The notes beneath the pieces are model-generated. The model was not told the DNA's origin and ran no database searches. It was given only the letters and a program-made list of their open reading frames with translations. Positions 9,572 through 17,942 of a stretch of DNA of 64,000 nucleotides are shown one piece after another. Source of the stretch: a bacterium (GTDB lineage Bacteria; Cyanobacteriota; Sericytochromatia; S15B-MN24; UBA4093); assembly GCA_017744355.1 (NCBI GenBank), contig JAGIBK010000002.1:479001-543000 (forward strand). Direction: 5' to 3'. Position 1 is the stretch's first letter, and each line of letters begins with the position of its first letter. The position numbers and the translations under genes are program-made.

Positions 9572-10129
9572 TCAGGCGGCTTGCTTCTCGAAGAGCCGCT
9601 TCACGACCCCTGCGAACATCAGACCTGCGGTGCCGATCACCGCGCCCACAGTGGCGCCGATGGGACCGCCCACCATGAAGCCCAGCCCGGCGCCGAGCAT
9701 GGTCGTGCCCGGGGTGATGAGCAGCTTGCCTGCAAGCTTGAGGTTGAAGTTGTCGCCGGTCTCCTCGCCCTTGGCGCGGTGGGTGAAATGGTGGGCGAGC
9801 TGCTTGAGTCCGAGCAGGGTGCCGGGAGCCGAACCGCCTGCGGCCGCCCCGATGGCGGCTCCGACCGGGCCAGCCACGAGGAAGCCGAGGCCTGCGGCCA
9901 CTACGCTTGCGATCGGCGAGAAGACCATGACGGGCACGAGGTTCGTCAAGTCGTCCCAGCCCCCGTTGTGGGCGGGCTGCGGGGTGCGGGTCGAGCGCAT
10001 GCTCTGGTTCGAGAGCGTGAGCTGATCAGCCGCCATGCCGGGTGTTGCAGCGACGGGGCGAGCGGGCTGCGGCGCCGGGGTGGGGTTTAGCTTGGGCTGG
10101 TAGCTGGCCCCTTGGAGCGAAGTGATCAT
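9572..10129 (-). CDS. Hypothetical protein with two glycine-zipper hydrophobic segments
   Basis: A 185-residue protein I do not recognise. The first about 60 residues are Pro/Gln/Thr-rich and probably disordered. Two related hydrophobic, glycine-rich segments follow, at about 66-107 and 133-175, each containing GLGFxVxGPxGAxxGA; they look like an internal duplication and suggest paired membrane helices (glycine-zipper type). A hydrophilic linker with HHFTHRAKGEE separates them. GAGGTAAGCCC precedes the ATG at 10129. The gene converges on the NHL lipoprotein gene with only 12 bases between stop codons. Confidence 0.75.
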   Translation of the reverse strand: MITSLQGASYQPKLNPTPAPQPARPVAATPGMAADQLTLSNQSMRSTRTPQPAHNGGWDDLTNLVPVMVFSPIASVVAAGLGFLVAGPVGAAIGAAAGGSAPGTLLGLKQLAHHFTHRAKGEETGDNFNLKLAGKLLITPGTTMLGAGLGFMVGGPIGATVGAVIGTAGLMFAGVVKRLFEKQAA

Positions 10130-10220
10130 GGGCTTACCTCTTGGAGCGTCAGACGTGCCGGACTCCCATGATCATCGCTTTCAAGGGGCAGATTCTTGCG
10201 TTCTGGATGAAAAAAGGCTC

Positions 10221-11471
10221 CTAGCCGGCTTTTGCCGGCAGGTTCTCGGATGATGTGGCCGCCTGGACGGCCGCCATGACCTCCTGGTGGGCGAAGTCCG
10301 GCTCCAGGTCGACCAGGTGCGCGATCGCCACCCACACCACCCAGACCAGGAGCCCGAAGCAGAGGTAGCCGAAGTACCCGAGCAAGGGCATCTCCGAGAA
10401 GAGGTGGATGACGTTCACGTAGGGCACGTCGTAGCCCCAGAAGTTGGGGTTCGACGGGACGCCGTTGCGAAAGGCCTGGCTGCCGTAGTTCCAGACCTCC
10501 CAGCACAAGCCGTTCAAGAGGGTCGCAAGCGCCATGACGCTGAAGCGGGACCAATCGCCCTGGGCCATGGCATCGAAGGGGGTCCAGAAGCCCGCCACCT
10601 TGAGCCCGCCCATGATGACCAGCAGCGAGCCGACCCAGAGCGCCCAGAACATGGGGTAGGGGAAGCGCCCCATGAGGAACAGGAGCGCGAGGCCCGTCAT
10701 GAGGCTCGCCGCCATCAGGCCGCGCGAGAGGGCGATCTTCGGGCCATCGGCCCAGCGCCGGCGAATGGCCGGGAAGGTCATGAGCAGCATGTACCACTCG
10801 AAGCAGGCCGGCCAGATCGTCGTGTAGGAGAGGGTGTACCAGACGACGTTGCCGAACGGCGTCAGCAGGTGCGCGTGGGGGTAGTACCAGTTGCCGAGCG
10901 CGAAGTAGTTGAGGTACTCGAACAGGTACCAGCCCACCACCGAGACGAGCGCCAGGATGAGCATCTCGTGCTTGCGCGAGCCGACGATGGAGCGCCCGTT
11001 CGTGCGGGCGTAGACCAGGCCGTCGAGCGCGTAGATGAAGCCCCACCAGAGGGGCACGAAGCTAAAGCGCGCAAGCAGTCCCGACCCGAACCACATCAGG
11101 CCCCAGCTGACCCCCATGACCGCCACGCCCGGAGCGAACCAGGCAGGGAGCGGACCGGCCTTCGCTGGGGCGACCCGCACCGGCGCCTTGAAGCCGAAGA
11201 GGCGCGGCGCCCCCAGGTACAGGCACAGTCCGAGGGCGACCAGGGAGAAGACCACGAGGTACCGGGTGTCGAGCCCGGGCGGCGGTGCGACCCTAGGCGG
11301 CGGAAAGGCGCCGTAGCCCGGGGGAAGGCCCTTCCAGCGCAGCAAGCTGCCGCCCAGGGGCAAGAAGGCCACCAAGAACAGGCAAGCGAGCAGGAAGGGT
11401 TTGCGGAGGATCGCCGGGAAAGCCAACGAAGCGGCGGGTTTGAGCGTGGTGATCGGGTTGGTGACGTTCAT
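10221..11471 (-). CDS. Multi-pass membrane protein of unknown function
   Basis: A 416-residue protein with roughly ten hydrophobic segments spread over its length and many conserved-looking aromatic residues (WGFIYALDGLVYARTNGR, WEVWNYGSQAF). No enzyme motif is recognisable. It resembles conserved hypothetical integral membrane proteins rather than a transporter family I can name. The C-terminal about 25 residues are hydrophilic. An AT-rich stretch upstream (about 11508-11550) probably carries its promoter. Confidence 0.75.
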   Translation of the reverse strand: MNVTNPITTLKPAASLAFPAILRKPFLLACLFLVAFLPLGGSLLRWKGLPPGYGAFPPPRVAPPPGLDTRYLVVFSLVALGLCLYLGAPRLFGFKAPVRVAPAKAGPLPAWFAPGVAVMGVSWGLMWFGSGLLARFSFVPLWWGFIYALDGLVYARTNGRSIVGSRKHEMLILALVSVVGWYLFEYLNYFALGNWYYPHAHLLTPFGNVVWYTLSYTTIWPACFEWYMLLMTFPAIRRRWADGPKIALSRGLMAASLMTGLALLFLMGRFPYPMFWALWVGSLLVIMGGLKVAGFWTPFDAMAQGDWSRFSVMALATLLNGLCWEVWNYGSQAFRNGVPSNPNFWGYDVPYVNVIHLFSEMPLLGYFGYLCFGLLVWVVWVAIAHLVDLEPDFAHQEVMAAVQAATSSENLPAKAG

Positions 11472-11726
11472 GCGCGGGCCCTCATGTGCGTCGATGGGTG
11501 CATGATCTATTCATTGTCATATGATGCAAAATATTACATATCTTTTCAAGGCGTCCTGCCTGGCGATCCCGCCTGCGCTCGCCTCGAAATGATGCTCAGA
11601 TGCCCTTCGCACGCTCAGCTTGACGGGGGTAGGCTCGTCCAATCCGAGCAAGAGAACCGACGATTTGCCCTAGCCTTGTGCGGGGCCCGCCGGGCACGAT
11701 CCGGATGCCCGGCAAGGGGAGCGCGG

Positions 11727-12248
11727 ATGGAGGCAGGGATGGAGTTCGTGTATGGGGGCTTGGCACCGCTGCTGCGTATCATCCTCGTCGGCACGCTTTC
11801 TTATCTGAGTCTGCTGGTCATCCTCCACGTCACCGGGCAGCGATCGCTGGGCCGGATGCAGACCTTCGATGTGATCGTCGCAGTGGCGATGGGTGCGACC
11901 TTCGGGCGGCTGTTGACCGCCAAGGAGGTCGAGCTCGACGAGGCGATTACCGCCTTCTTGCTACTCGCCGCCCTGCACTATTCGGTCTCTCGGCTGACGT
12001 ACCGCTTCCCGCGCCTTGCCGCCGCGCTGACGACCAAGCCCCTCTTGCTCTATCGCGAGGGCTTCATCCGCTCGGCCATGGATCGCCAGTGCATCACCGA
12101 GCAGGAGCTGCTCGCCGCCGCTCGCAAAAGCGGCCTAAAGTCACTGCGCCAGGTTGAGGCGATTGTCCTTGAAACGGACGGCACCCTCGCGGTGATCCGC
12201 CGTGCGCCCGAGTACGACGACTCGACCCTGCGCGGCCTCGAGGGCTAG
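11727..12248 (+). CDS. DUF421 / YetF-like membrane protein
   Basis: A 173-residue protein with three N-terminal transmembrane helices followed by a soluble domain. The segment GQRSLGRMQTFDVIVAVAMG and the later LLLYREGFIRSAMDRQCIT are characteristic of the DUF421 (YetF/YcaP) family, whose role is unclear. Family members are often slightly longer at the C-terminus. I chose the ATG at 11727, which follows AAGGGGA; a second ATG at 11739 with its own GGAGG is also possible. The 255 bases before the gene contain no other reading frame I would support. Confidence 0.85.
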   Translation: MEAGMEFVYGGLAPLLRIILVGTLSYLSLLVILHVTGQRSLGRMQTFDVIVAVAMGATFGRLLTAKEVELDEAITAFLLLAALHYSVSRLTYRFPRLAAALTTKPLLLYREGFIRSAMDRQCITEQELLAAARKSGLKSLRQVEAIVLETDGTLAVIRRAPEYDDSTLRGLEG

Positions 12249-12290
12249 CCGGCCTTCTTTCGCTCGGGTGTTACGTTTCGTGAAAGCGGC

Positions 12291-12320
12291 TTGACTACCT
12301 AACTTAGTTAGATTTATCGT
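12291..12320 (+). promoter_or_regulatory. Probable promoter of the tetR efflux operon
   Basis: TTGACT at 12291-12296 is a good -35. The -10 is weaker (TTTATC at 12313-12318, spacer 16). The spacer contains a small palindrome, CTAACTTAGTTAG (12299-12311). The palindromic operator starts 2 bases further downstream. Confidence 0.5.
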
Positions 12321-12321
12321 C

Positions 12322-12351
12322 CTCTTTGTACTGACCAGTCAGTTCAAAGAG
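12322..12351 (+). promoter_or_regulatory. 30-bp near-perfect palindrome, predicted TetR-family operator
   Basis: CTCTTTG-T-ACTGAC-CA-GTCAGT-T-CAAAGAG: both arms are complementary except for one T/T pair. The core ACTGACxxGTCAGT is a common TetR-family operator form. The site lies between the promoter and the tetR ATG (12360), and its right edge overlaps the ribosome-binding GAGAGG, so bound repressor would block expression of tetR and probably of the genes behind it. Confidence 0.75.
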
Positions 12352-12359
12352 AGGCTGTC

Positions 12360-12923
12360 ATGACCAAGGACAAGATTCGCGCCGGAGCGCTCGCCATGTT
12401 CGCCCAGCGGGGCTACGACGAGACGACCCTGGACGAGATCGCCGAGGCGGCCGGTGTCGCCAAGGGTACGCTCTACTACCACTTCAAGAACAAGGAAGCG
12501 CTCTACGCCTACGTGCTCTCGCAGGGCCTGGCGGACTTGACGGAGGCGATCGCGCAGGCGGTCTCGTTCGAGGGCCTCTTGCCCCTCGAACGCGTCGCGG
12601 CCCTGCACGAGGCCCTCTTCCGGGTGCTGGCGCGCGAGCGGGACTTCTGCCGGGTGCTGCTCGCCTCCGCTTCCAATCGCCAGACGCACACCGAGGCGGC
12701 CTGGAGCCACCTGGGCCCTTTCTTCGCTTTCCTCGAAAAGACGCTCGCCGAGTTGCAGGCCCAAGGGGCGATCGCAGCCGAGCTGGACATCCCGACGGCG
12801 GCCTCGGCCACCTTCGGGATGATCGGGATGGTCGTGCTGCGCAAGCACTTCCGGGGCGAGGAGGTCGACGTGGAGCCGACGCGCGGCACCGTTCTTCGCA
12901 TGGAGCGCCTGGCGCTCGGTTAA
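12360..12923 (+). CDS. TetR/AcrR family transcriptional repressor of the efflux operon
   Basis: A 187-residue protein with the canonical TetR N-terminal helix-turn-helix at about residues 10-55 (TLDEIAEAAGVAKGTLYYHF) and a divergent helical ligand-binding C-terminal part. It is the first gene of a six-gene row encoding export components and sits directly behind a 30-bp palindrome. Autorepression and ligand-induced derepression of the efflux genes is the likely mode. The ATG at 12360 is preceded by GAGAGG. The inducer cannot be read from the sequence. Confidence 0.92.
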   Translation: MTKDKIRAGALAMFAQRGYDETTLDEIAEAAGVAKGTLYYHFKNKEALYAYVLSQGLADLTEAIAQAVSFEGLLPLERVAALHEALFRVLARERDFCRVLLASASNRQTHTEAAWSHLGPFFAFLEKTLAELQAQGAIAAELDIPTAASATFGMIGMVVLRKHFRGEEVDVEPTRGTVLRMERLALG

Positions 12924-12948
12924 TCCCCACACGGAACGAGAGGACACG

Positions 12949-14187
12949 ATGATGGAACAAGAAACGGGAATCGAACGCCACGAGCCACCCACGCAGGCCG
13001 AGCGCAGCCGCACCCGGCGTGGAGTCATCGCCTTCGCGGGGGTGGCCCTCGCCTTCAGCGTCGCGCTCGGCTTCGCCCAGGCGACCCAGTCCCACACCAC
13101 CCAGGGACCGGCCTTGACGGGGGTGGTCGAGGGCACCGAGATCGATCTGGCCTTCAAGCTGCCCGGCCGGGTGGCGGCCGTGACCGTCCGCGAGGGGGAC
13201 ACCCTCAAGGCAGGCCAGGAGGTGGCCCGCCTGACCTCCGAGGAGGTCCAGGCCAAGCTCGAGCAGGCCGAGGGGGCCTACGCCCTCGCCGAGGTCCGCG
13301 CGGCCCAGGCGCGGCAGGGCGTCTCTCTGATGGACGGCGCGAGCAGCGCCCAGGTCCACCAGGCGCAGGCGGCCGTCCAGGCGGCGAACGCGCAGCTCGA
13401 CGCCATGCGCAACGGGGCGCGCCCCGAAGAGGTGGCCCAGCTCGAAGCGAAGCTCAGGGCCTCCAAGACCGGCGAGAGCGCCGCGCGGGTCGCCTACGAG
13501 GGCATCAAGGAGCTCTATCAGGCGGGTGGGGTGGCCAAGGCCAAGCACGACGAGGCCCTCGCCCAGTACGACAAGCTGCGCGCCGAGCGCGAGGCGACCG
13601 AGGAGCAGCTGCGGATGGCCCGCAAGGGCGCTCGCCAGGAGCAGCTCTCGGCCTCGCGGGCCCAGGTCGCGCAGGCGTCCGCCGTCTACGACCAGGCCAT
13701 GGCGAACCGGGTCCAGGTCTCGCTCAAGGCCCTCGACGTGGCCGCCGCCGAGGCCGGCATGAAGCAGGCCAAGGGCCTGGTGGACGAGGCGCAGGCCGCG
13801 CTTCGGAACACCCACCTCTTCGCGCCGGTGGACGGGGTGGTCAAGACCGTGGCGATCAACCCAGGCGAGCTGGTGCCGCAGGGCGGGCTGGTGGTAACGG
13901 TCGAGGACGTGCGCGCGCGCTACGTGAAGTTCTACGTGGACGAGCAGCGCCTTGCGGGCATCCGCGCCGGCGAGCGGCAAGAGCTCTACGTGCCTGCCAT
14001 GGACCGACGGGTCGCCGCCAAGGTCCTCGCCGTCTCGCCCTCGGCCGATTTCGCGGTCCGCAAGGCGACCCGCGAGCTGGGCGAGCGCGACGTGCGGGCC
14101 TTCACCGTCAAGCTGCGCGTCGAAGAGCCCGAGCTGCTGCCCGGCTACACGGTCGAGTGGCAGCCCCGGAAGGAGAAGGTCTCATGA
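12949..14187 (+). CDS. HlyD/EmrA-type periplasmic adaptor (membrane fusion protein)
   Basis: A 412-residue adaptor: a short cytoplasmic N-terminus, one membrane anchor (about residues 25-45), a split biotinyl-lipoyl-like domain (VVEGTEIDLAFKLPGRVAAV at about 60-80 and its partner NTHLFAPVDGVVKTVAINPG at about 285-305), a long alpha-helical hairpin rich in Ala/Gln/Glu between them (about 90-280), and a beta-barrel domain. It would bridge the inner-membrane ABC-2 permease and the TolC channel encoded downstream. AGAGGACACG precedes ATG ATG at 12949/12952. The stop overlaps the next start (ATGA). Confidence 0.9.
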   Translation: MMEQETGIERHEPPTQAERSRTRRGVIAFAGVALAFSVALGFAQATQSHTTQGPALTGVVEGTEIDLAFKLPGRVAAVTVREGDTLKAGQEVARLTSEEVQAKLEQAEGAYALAEVRAAQARQGVSLMDGASSAQVHQAQAAVQAANAQLDAMRNGARPEEVAQLEAKLRASKTGESAARVAYEGIKELYQAGGVAKAKHDEALAQYDKLRAEREATEEQLRMARKGARQEQLSASRAQVAQASAVYDQAMANRVQVSLKALDVAAAEAGMKQAKGLVDEAQAALRNTHLFAPVDGVVKTVAINPGELVPQGGLVVTVEDVRARYVKFYVDEQRLAGIRAGERQELYVPAMDRRVAAKVLAVSPSADFAVRKATRELGERDVRAFTVKLRVEEPELLPGYTVEWQPRKEKVS

Positions 14188-15380
14188 GCGCCTCTCAAGC
14201 CTTCGTCCGGGTCTTCGGGCGCGAGTGGCGCACGATCTTCAAAGACAAGACGATCCGCAACGTCATGCTGATCGTGCCGGTCCTCTACTGCGCGATGTTC
14301 GGCTGGCTCTACAGCGCCCAGCGCGTGACGGATTTGCCCCTGGTGGTGGTCGATCAGGACCGGAGCGCCCTGAGCCGCGAGCTCGTGCGGGCCCTGGACC
14401 AGGACCAGACCTTCCGGGTGACGGCGCACCTGAGAAGCGAGGCCGAGGCCTTGGCCGAGATCGACGCGGCTCGGGCCGCGGTGGCGGTCGTCATCCCGCC
14501 TTCGCTCGAACAGGACGTGAAGCGTGGGCGCGAGGCGGCGGTCCTCACCCTGGTGGACGGCGCGAACATGATGGTCTCGAACACCGCCGTGCGCGCCGCC
14601 AACACCGACATCAAGACCATCTCGGCCGGCATCACCCTCAAGAAGCTCGCCGCGCGCGGCCAGTGGGGGAGCGTCGGCGAGCGCACCTTCACCGGGATCG
14701 ACTACCGCTACCGGGTCCTCTTCAACCCGACCTTCTCGTACGCCGACTTCATGGTGCTGGGGCTGGTGGGGGCCGCGCTGCAGCAGGTGCTCTTGCTCGG
14801 GGTCGCCCTTGGTGCGACCCGCGAGAAGGAGGCGGGCACCTGGCATCAGACCCTCGAAACGACGCCCTTCTGGGCGCTGTGGCTCGGGAAGACCCTGCCC
14901 TACTGGCTCGTCACGATGACCATGACGGTCCTCTGCCTTTCGGTCGCCGTCTTCGGCTTCGGCCTGCCCGTTCACGGCCCCTTGTGGCCGGTGCTGCTGG
15001 TGAGCGGCGTCTTTTGCCTTGCGGTTGCCGCTCTCGGCTTGCTTATTTCCTTTGCCTTCTCGACCCAGCTGATGGCGACCCAGGTGGCGATGCTGATCGC
15101 CGTTCCCTCCTTCATGCTCTCGGGCTTCACCTGGCCGCAGATGGCCATGCCCCAGCCCCTCGCCGTCGTCTCCCAGCTACTGCCCTTGACCTACTACCTC
15201 CACGCCATCCGGGAGGTCGTCTCGAAGGGCCACGGGCTCGAATCGCTCGCCACGGATTTCGTGGCCTTGCTCGCCATGACGCTCGTTTCGCTCGTGGCGC
15301 TCGTGTGGTTGCGCGCGCGGGCCGTGGCGAAGGCGCCGGTACCGGATGCGCGCCTCGCACAGGCGAACGCGACGCTTTAG
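14184..15380 (+). CDS. ABC-2 type transporter permease
   Basis: A 398-residue inner-membrane protein: one N-terminal helix (about residues 22-42), a large extracytoplasmic domain (about 50-190), then five or six C-terminal helices, the topology of the ABC2_membrane_3 (YhhJ/YbhR-like) family. It shares ATGA with the preceding hlyD stop, with AAGGAGAAGGT as ribosome-binding site. These permeases normally work with an ATP-binding subunit, but no ATPase gene is present in this row or elsewhere in the window; an ATPase encoded at another locus would be needed. The likely role is drug or lipid export with the HlyD and TolC neighbours. Confidence 0.88.
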   Translation: MSASQAFVRVFGREWRTIFKDKTIRNVMLIVPVLYCAMFGWLYSAQRVTDLPLVVVDQDRSALSRELVRALDQDQTFRVTAHLRSEAEALAEIDAARAAVAVVIPPSLEQDVKRGREAAVLTLVDGANMMVSNTAVRAANTDIKTISAGITLKKLAARGQWGSVGERTFTGIDYRYRVLFNPTFSYADFMVLGLVGAALQQVLLLGVALGATREKEAGTWHQTLETTPFWALWLGKTLPYWLVTMTMTVLCLSVAVFGFGLPVHGPLWPVLLVSGVFCLAVAALGLLISFAFSTQLMATQVAMLIAVPSFMLSGFTWPQMAMPQPLAVVSQLLPLTYYLHAIREVVSKGHGLESLATDFVALLAMTLVSLVALVWLRARAVAKAPVPDARLAQANATL

Positions 15381-15396
15381 AAAGGACCTTTCCACA

Positions 15397-15825
15397 ATGG
15401 AGATGAAGCACCTGGCGGTGGCCCTTGCAGCGGCCACGCTTCTTTCGGGCTGCGACTCCTTCGCGCAGCTCGTCGTCACCCCCAAAGAGAGCTCGCCGAG
15501 CGCTGCGATCGCAGCGACCCAGCTCGTGACGGCGGTCGGGGCGACCAATACCGTCTCGTACGTCTTTGCTCCCGGCGCCTTGCCGGCCGACATCCTCGCG
15601 GGGCAAGCCCCTGCCCTGGTGCTGAGCGGCAAACCCGCGCCCTTGAGCCTCGGCAAGGGCGGCACCTGGGTGGCGACCTTGCCCCCGTTGACCCAGCCGC
15701 CCGTCACGGACCCTGCCGGCCGCACCGTCATGCTTCTCCAGAGCAGCGCGGGCCGCCGCTACCTCTCGGTCACCGTCGCCAAGTCGGCCCCGATCGTCAT
15801 CGGGCCCGCGACGGCGAGCCTTTAA
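15397..15825 (+). CDS. Small lipoprotein of the efflux operon, unknown function
   Basis: A 142-residue protein with a typical lipoprotein signal (LAAATLLSGC; the Cys is about residue 22). The mature part is mostly beta-like with no motif I recognise; it contains a short segment, PAPLSLGKGGTWVATLPPLT. It lies between the ABC-2 permease and the beta-barrel gene with 16 and 12 bases of spacing, so it is very likely cotranscribed. It may be an accessory subunit of the exporter; this is inference from position only. ATG 15397 follows AAAGGA. Confidence 0.75.
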   Translation: MEMKHLAVALAAATLLSGCDSFAQLVVTPKESSPSAAIAATQLVTAVGATNTVSYVFAPGALPADILAGQAPALVLSGKPAPLSLGKGGTWVATLPPLTQPPVTDPAGRTVMLLQSSAGRRYLSVTVAKSAPIVIGPATASL

Positions 15826-15837
15826 GGAGACGTTCCC

Positions 15838-16620
15838 ATGGCATCGATTCAGACGCGGGGCCTGCGGGCCCTTTCGATCCTCACCGTGCTTACGAGCGCC
15901 TTGGCGGCATCTCCCGCCTGCGCCGCCGAGGCGCAGGCGCCGGAGGCCGACCTGCTCGGGAACGCCTTCGGCTTGCGCTACCAGTACCGGACCTTCAACG
16001 CGGCCGAGAGCGGCAACGGGGTGGCAGGCGCCATCGACAACGGGCTCGGCTTGCGCTGGCAAGGGCGCTGGGAGAACTGGCTGTGGCGCCTCGACGGCAC
16101 GCGCGATCGCGCCAACGTGCGTCTGGCGGACGGCTTCTCGCCGCTTTCGCCCGACGCGACGGTCGCAAGTCCCGAGACCTTCGAGACGAGCTTGAGCCTG
16201 GGCCGTGTCTGGCACGTCGCGGGGGCGGCGGCCTGGGCCCCATACCTCTCGCTCGATTACCGCAGCCTCCAGGCCCACAATTCCGGATCGCGCTACACGG
16301 GCACGGCGCTCGACTTCGACCAGACCTGGCTTGCGCCGGGCGTCGGCGTTGCCGCCGAGTGGGCGATTCATCCGCGGCTGGTGCTTTCGGCCGACGTGGC
16401 CTGGTACCCCGTGGCGGCGGTGACCATGGCCCAGGCGCCCGCAAACCTCACGGGGACCTGGGGCCTCAAGCCCGGCGTCTCGCTCGGCTTTGGCGTCGCC
16501 CCCGGGATCCGCCTCGAGGCGGCCTACCTGCACGACCTGTGGCGCGCCGACGGCTTTGCGCTCGATTCCGATGCGATCACCCTGGGGCTCGCGTCGCATC
16601 CGGCGGAGGTGACCCGATGA
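15838..16620 (+). CDS. Predicted outer-membrane beta-barrel protein of the efflux operon
   Basis: A 260-residue protein with a signal peptide (cleavage after ACAA, near residue 30). The mature part alternates aromatic and hydrophobic residues (FGLRYQYRTF, GLGLRWQGRWENWLWRLDG, WAPYLSLDYRSLQ), consistent with about ten beta strands. It resembles small bacterial outer-membrane barrels but no named family is certain. AAGGAGACG precedes the ATG. The stop overlaps the tolC-like ATG (ATGA), which ties it to the exporter. A separate barrel next to a TolC gene is unusual in such operons. Confidence 0.75.
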   Translation: MASIQTRGLRALSILTVLTSALAASPACAAEAQAPEADLLGNAFGLRYQYRTFNAAESGNGVAGAIDNGLGLRWQGRWENWLWRLDGTRDRANVRLADGFSPLSPDATVASPETFETSLSLGRVWHVAGAAAWAPYLSLDYRSLQAHNSGSRYTGTALDFDQTWLAPGVGVAAEWAIHPRLVLSADVAWYPVAAVTMAQAPANLTGTWGLKPGVSLGFGVAPGIRLEAAYLHDLWRADGFALDSDAITLGLASHPAEVTR

Positions 16621-17933
16621 GCGCCCTGAATCGATACGCCCGCGGCGCCGTGGCGGCCTGGGTGGCGCTCGCCGTTGCTGCCCCCGCCGCCTGGGCCCAG
16701 GGCCCGGTGCAGCCCCTGACGCTCGACGAGGCGATGCGGCGGGCGATCGCGACCAGCGAACTGATCCAAGGAGCCGAGGCAAAGGCTTCGGGGGCAGCGG
16801 CCCGCGAGCAAGAGATTAAGGCCCAGAACGCGCCTACCGTTTCGGTCTCGGTGATGCCCATGCACCTGGGGATCGTGAACCCGACCTTGAAGGGGGCCCT
16901 CGATCAGTACCTGCCGGGCATGTCGCCCAACGCGCTGCACGAGACGCTGACGGTGAGCCAGGTGCTCTACGACGGCGGGCGCACGAGCGTCGGAGCGAAG
17001 GCCGCCAAGGTCGGCCAGGAGCTTGCCGCCGAGAACGTGCGTAACGCGCGCCAGACGGCGGCGTACGAGGCGGCGAATGCGTACCTTAACGTCTTGCGGG
17101 CCGAGAGCCTGCTTTCAGCAGCGAACGCGGCCCAGCGTCAGACCCAGCAGCACGTCTCGGACAGCGAGTTGCGCGAGAAGAAGGGCATCGGCTCGCGCTT
17201 CGAGTTGTTGCAGGCCAAGACTGCGCTTGCCAATGCCGAGGGAAAGGTGGTCCAGGCGCAGAACGCGGTCGAACTCTCGCGGCTCAGCCTGAGCACGGCC
17301 ATGCACGAGGAGCTGGGGAATCGGCCCCTTGAAGCGGCGCCTTCGCTTGCGCCGCGCGCCGTCGAAGAGGCAGCGATCGCCGAAGGCATTGCCCGGCGTC
17401 CCGAGGTCCGCATGGCCCAGCGCCAAGAGCAGATTGAGCGCCTCGGCGCCGAGATCAAGGCTCGCGAGAAGTTGCCTGTCGCGGCGGCCCAGGGCATCGT
17501 CGTGGGGATGGGCAGCCAGGTCCCTGGCTACGCGGTGCTCGGGACGGTGAACTGGACCCTGTTCGACGGCGGCAAGACCGATGCCAAGGTCAAGCAGGGC
17601 GAGCAGAGTGCCGAGGCGGCCGCCGCCACGGTGCGGGCCTTGCAGAACGGGCTGCGCTTGGAGGTGCAGAAGGCGATCGCCGATCGCCGCGAAGCCCAGG
17701 CCCGGATCAAGGCGGCCGAAACGGGCCTTGCGACGGCGAAGGCCGGCTACGAGCTGGCGCGTGTGCGCTTCAAGGCGGGGGTCGGCAGCGGGACCGAAGC
17801 GATCGATGCGGCGACCATGGTGGCCGGCGCGCAGGCCCAGCACATCCAGGCCGTCTATGACGAGGTCGGCGCCGAGCTACGGCTGGCCAAGGCGCTCGGG
17901 ATCGACTTGCGCGATCGCCTCGGCCAGCCCTGA
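16617..17933 (+). CDS. TolC-family outer membrane efflux protein
   Basis: A 438-residue protein with a signal peptide (ending AAWAQG) and two related OEP halves rich in long amphipathic helices, the standard TolC fold. The first half starts at LTLDEAMRRAIATSE, and each half has a beta-strand segment (SQVLYDGGRT near residue 115; WTLFDGGKTDAKVK near 315), the YDGG/FDGG signature of the family. It forms the outer-membrane duct for the HlyD/ABC-2 exporter. GGCGGAGGT precedes the ATG, which overlaps the previous stop. It is the last gene of the row. Confidence 0.92.
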   Translation: MSALNRYARGAVAAWVALAVAAPAAWAQGPVQPLTLDEAMRRAIATSELIQGAEAKASGAAAREQEIKAQNAPTVSVSVMPMHLGIVNPTLKGALDQYLPGMSPNALHETLTVSQVLYDGGRTSVGAKAAKVGQELAAENVRNARQTAAYEAANAYLNVLRAESLLSAANAAQRQTQQHVSDSELREKKGIGSRFELLQAKTALANAEGKVVQAQNAVELSRLSLSTAMHEELGNRPLEAAPSLAPRAVEEAAIAEGIARRPEVRMAQRQEQIERLGAEIKAREKLPVAAAQGIVVGMGSQVPGYAVLGTVNWTLFDGGKTDAKVKQGEQSAEAAAATVRALQNGLRLEVQKAIADRREAQARIKAAETGLATAKAGYELARVRFKAGVGSGTEAIDAATMVAGAQAQHIQAVYDEVGAELRLAKALGIDLRDRLGQP

Positions 17934-17942
17934 GGAGGGGAG

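Noticed and set aside
10287..11726. The N-terminal part of a 653-codon frame reading into the DUF421 gene
   Set aside because: Antisense to the membrane protein gene; only the part from 11727 has family similarity.
16083..16616. The longer in-frame extension upstream of the TolC-like gene
   Set aside because: It overlaps the beta-barrel gene; the signal peptide and ribosome-binding site place the start at 16617.
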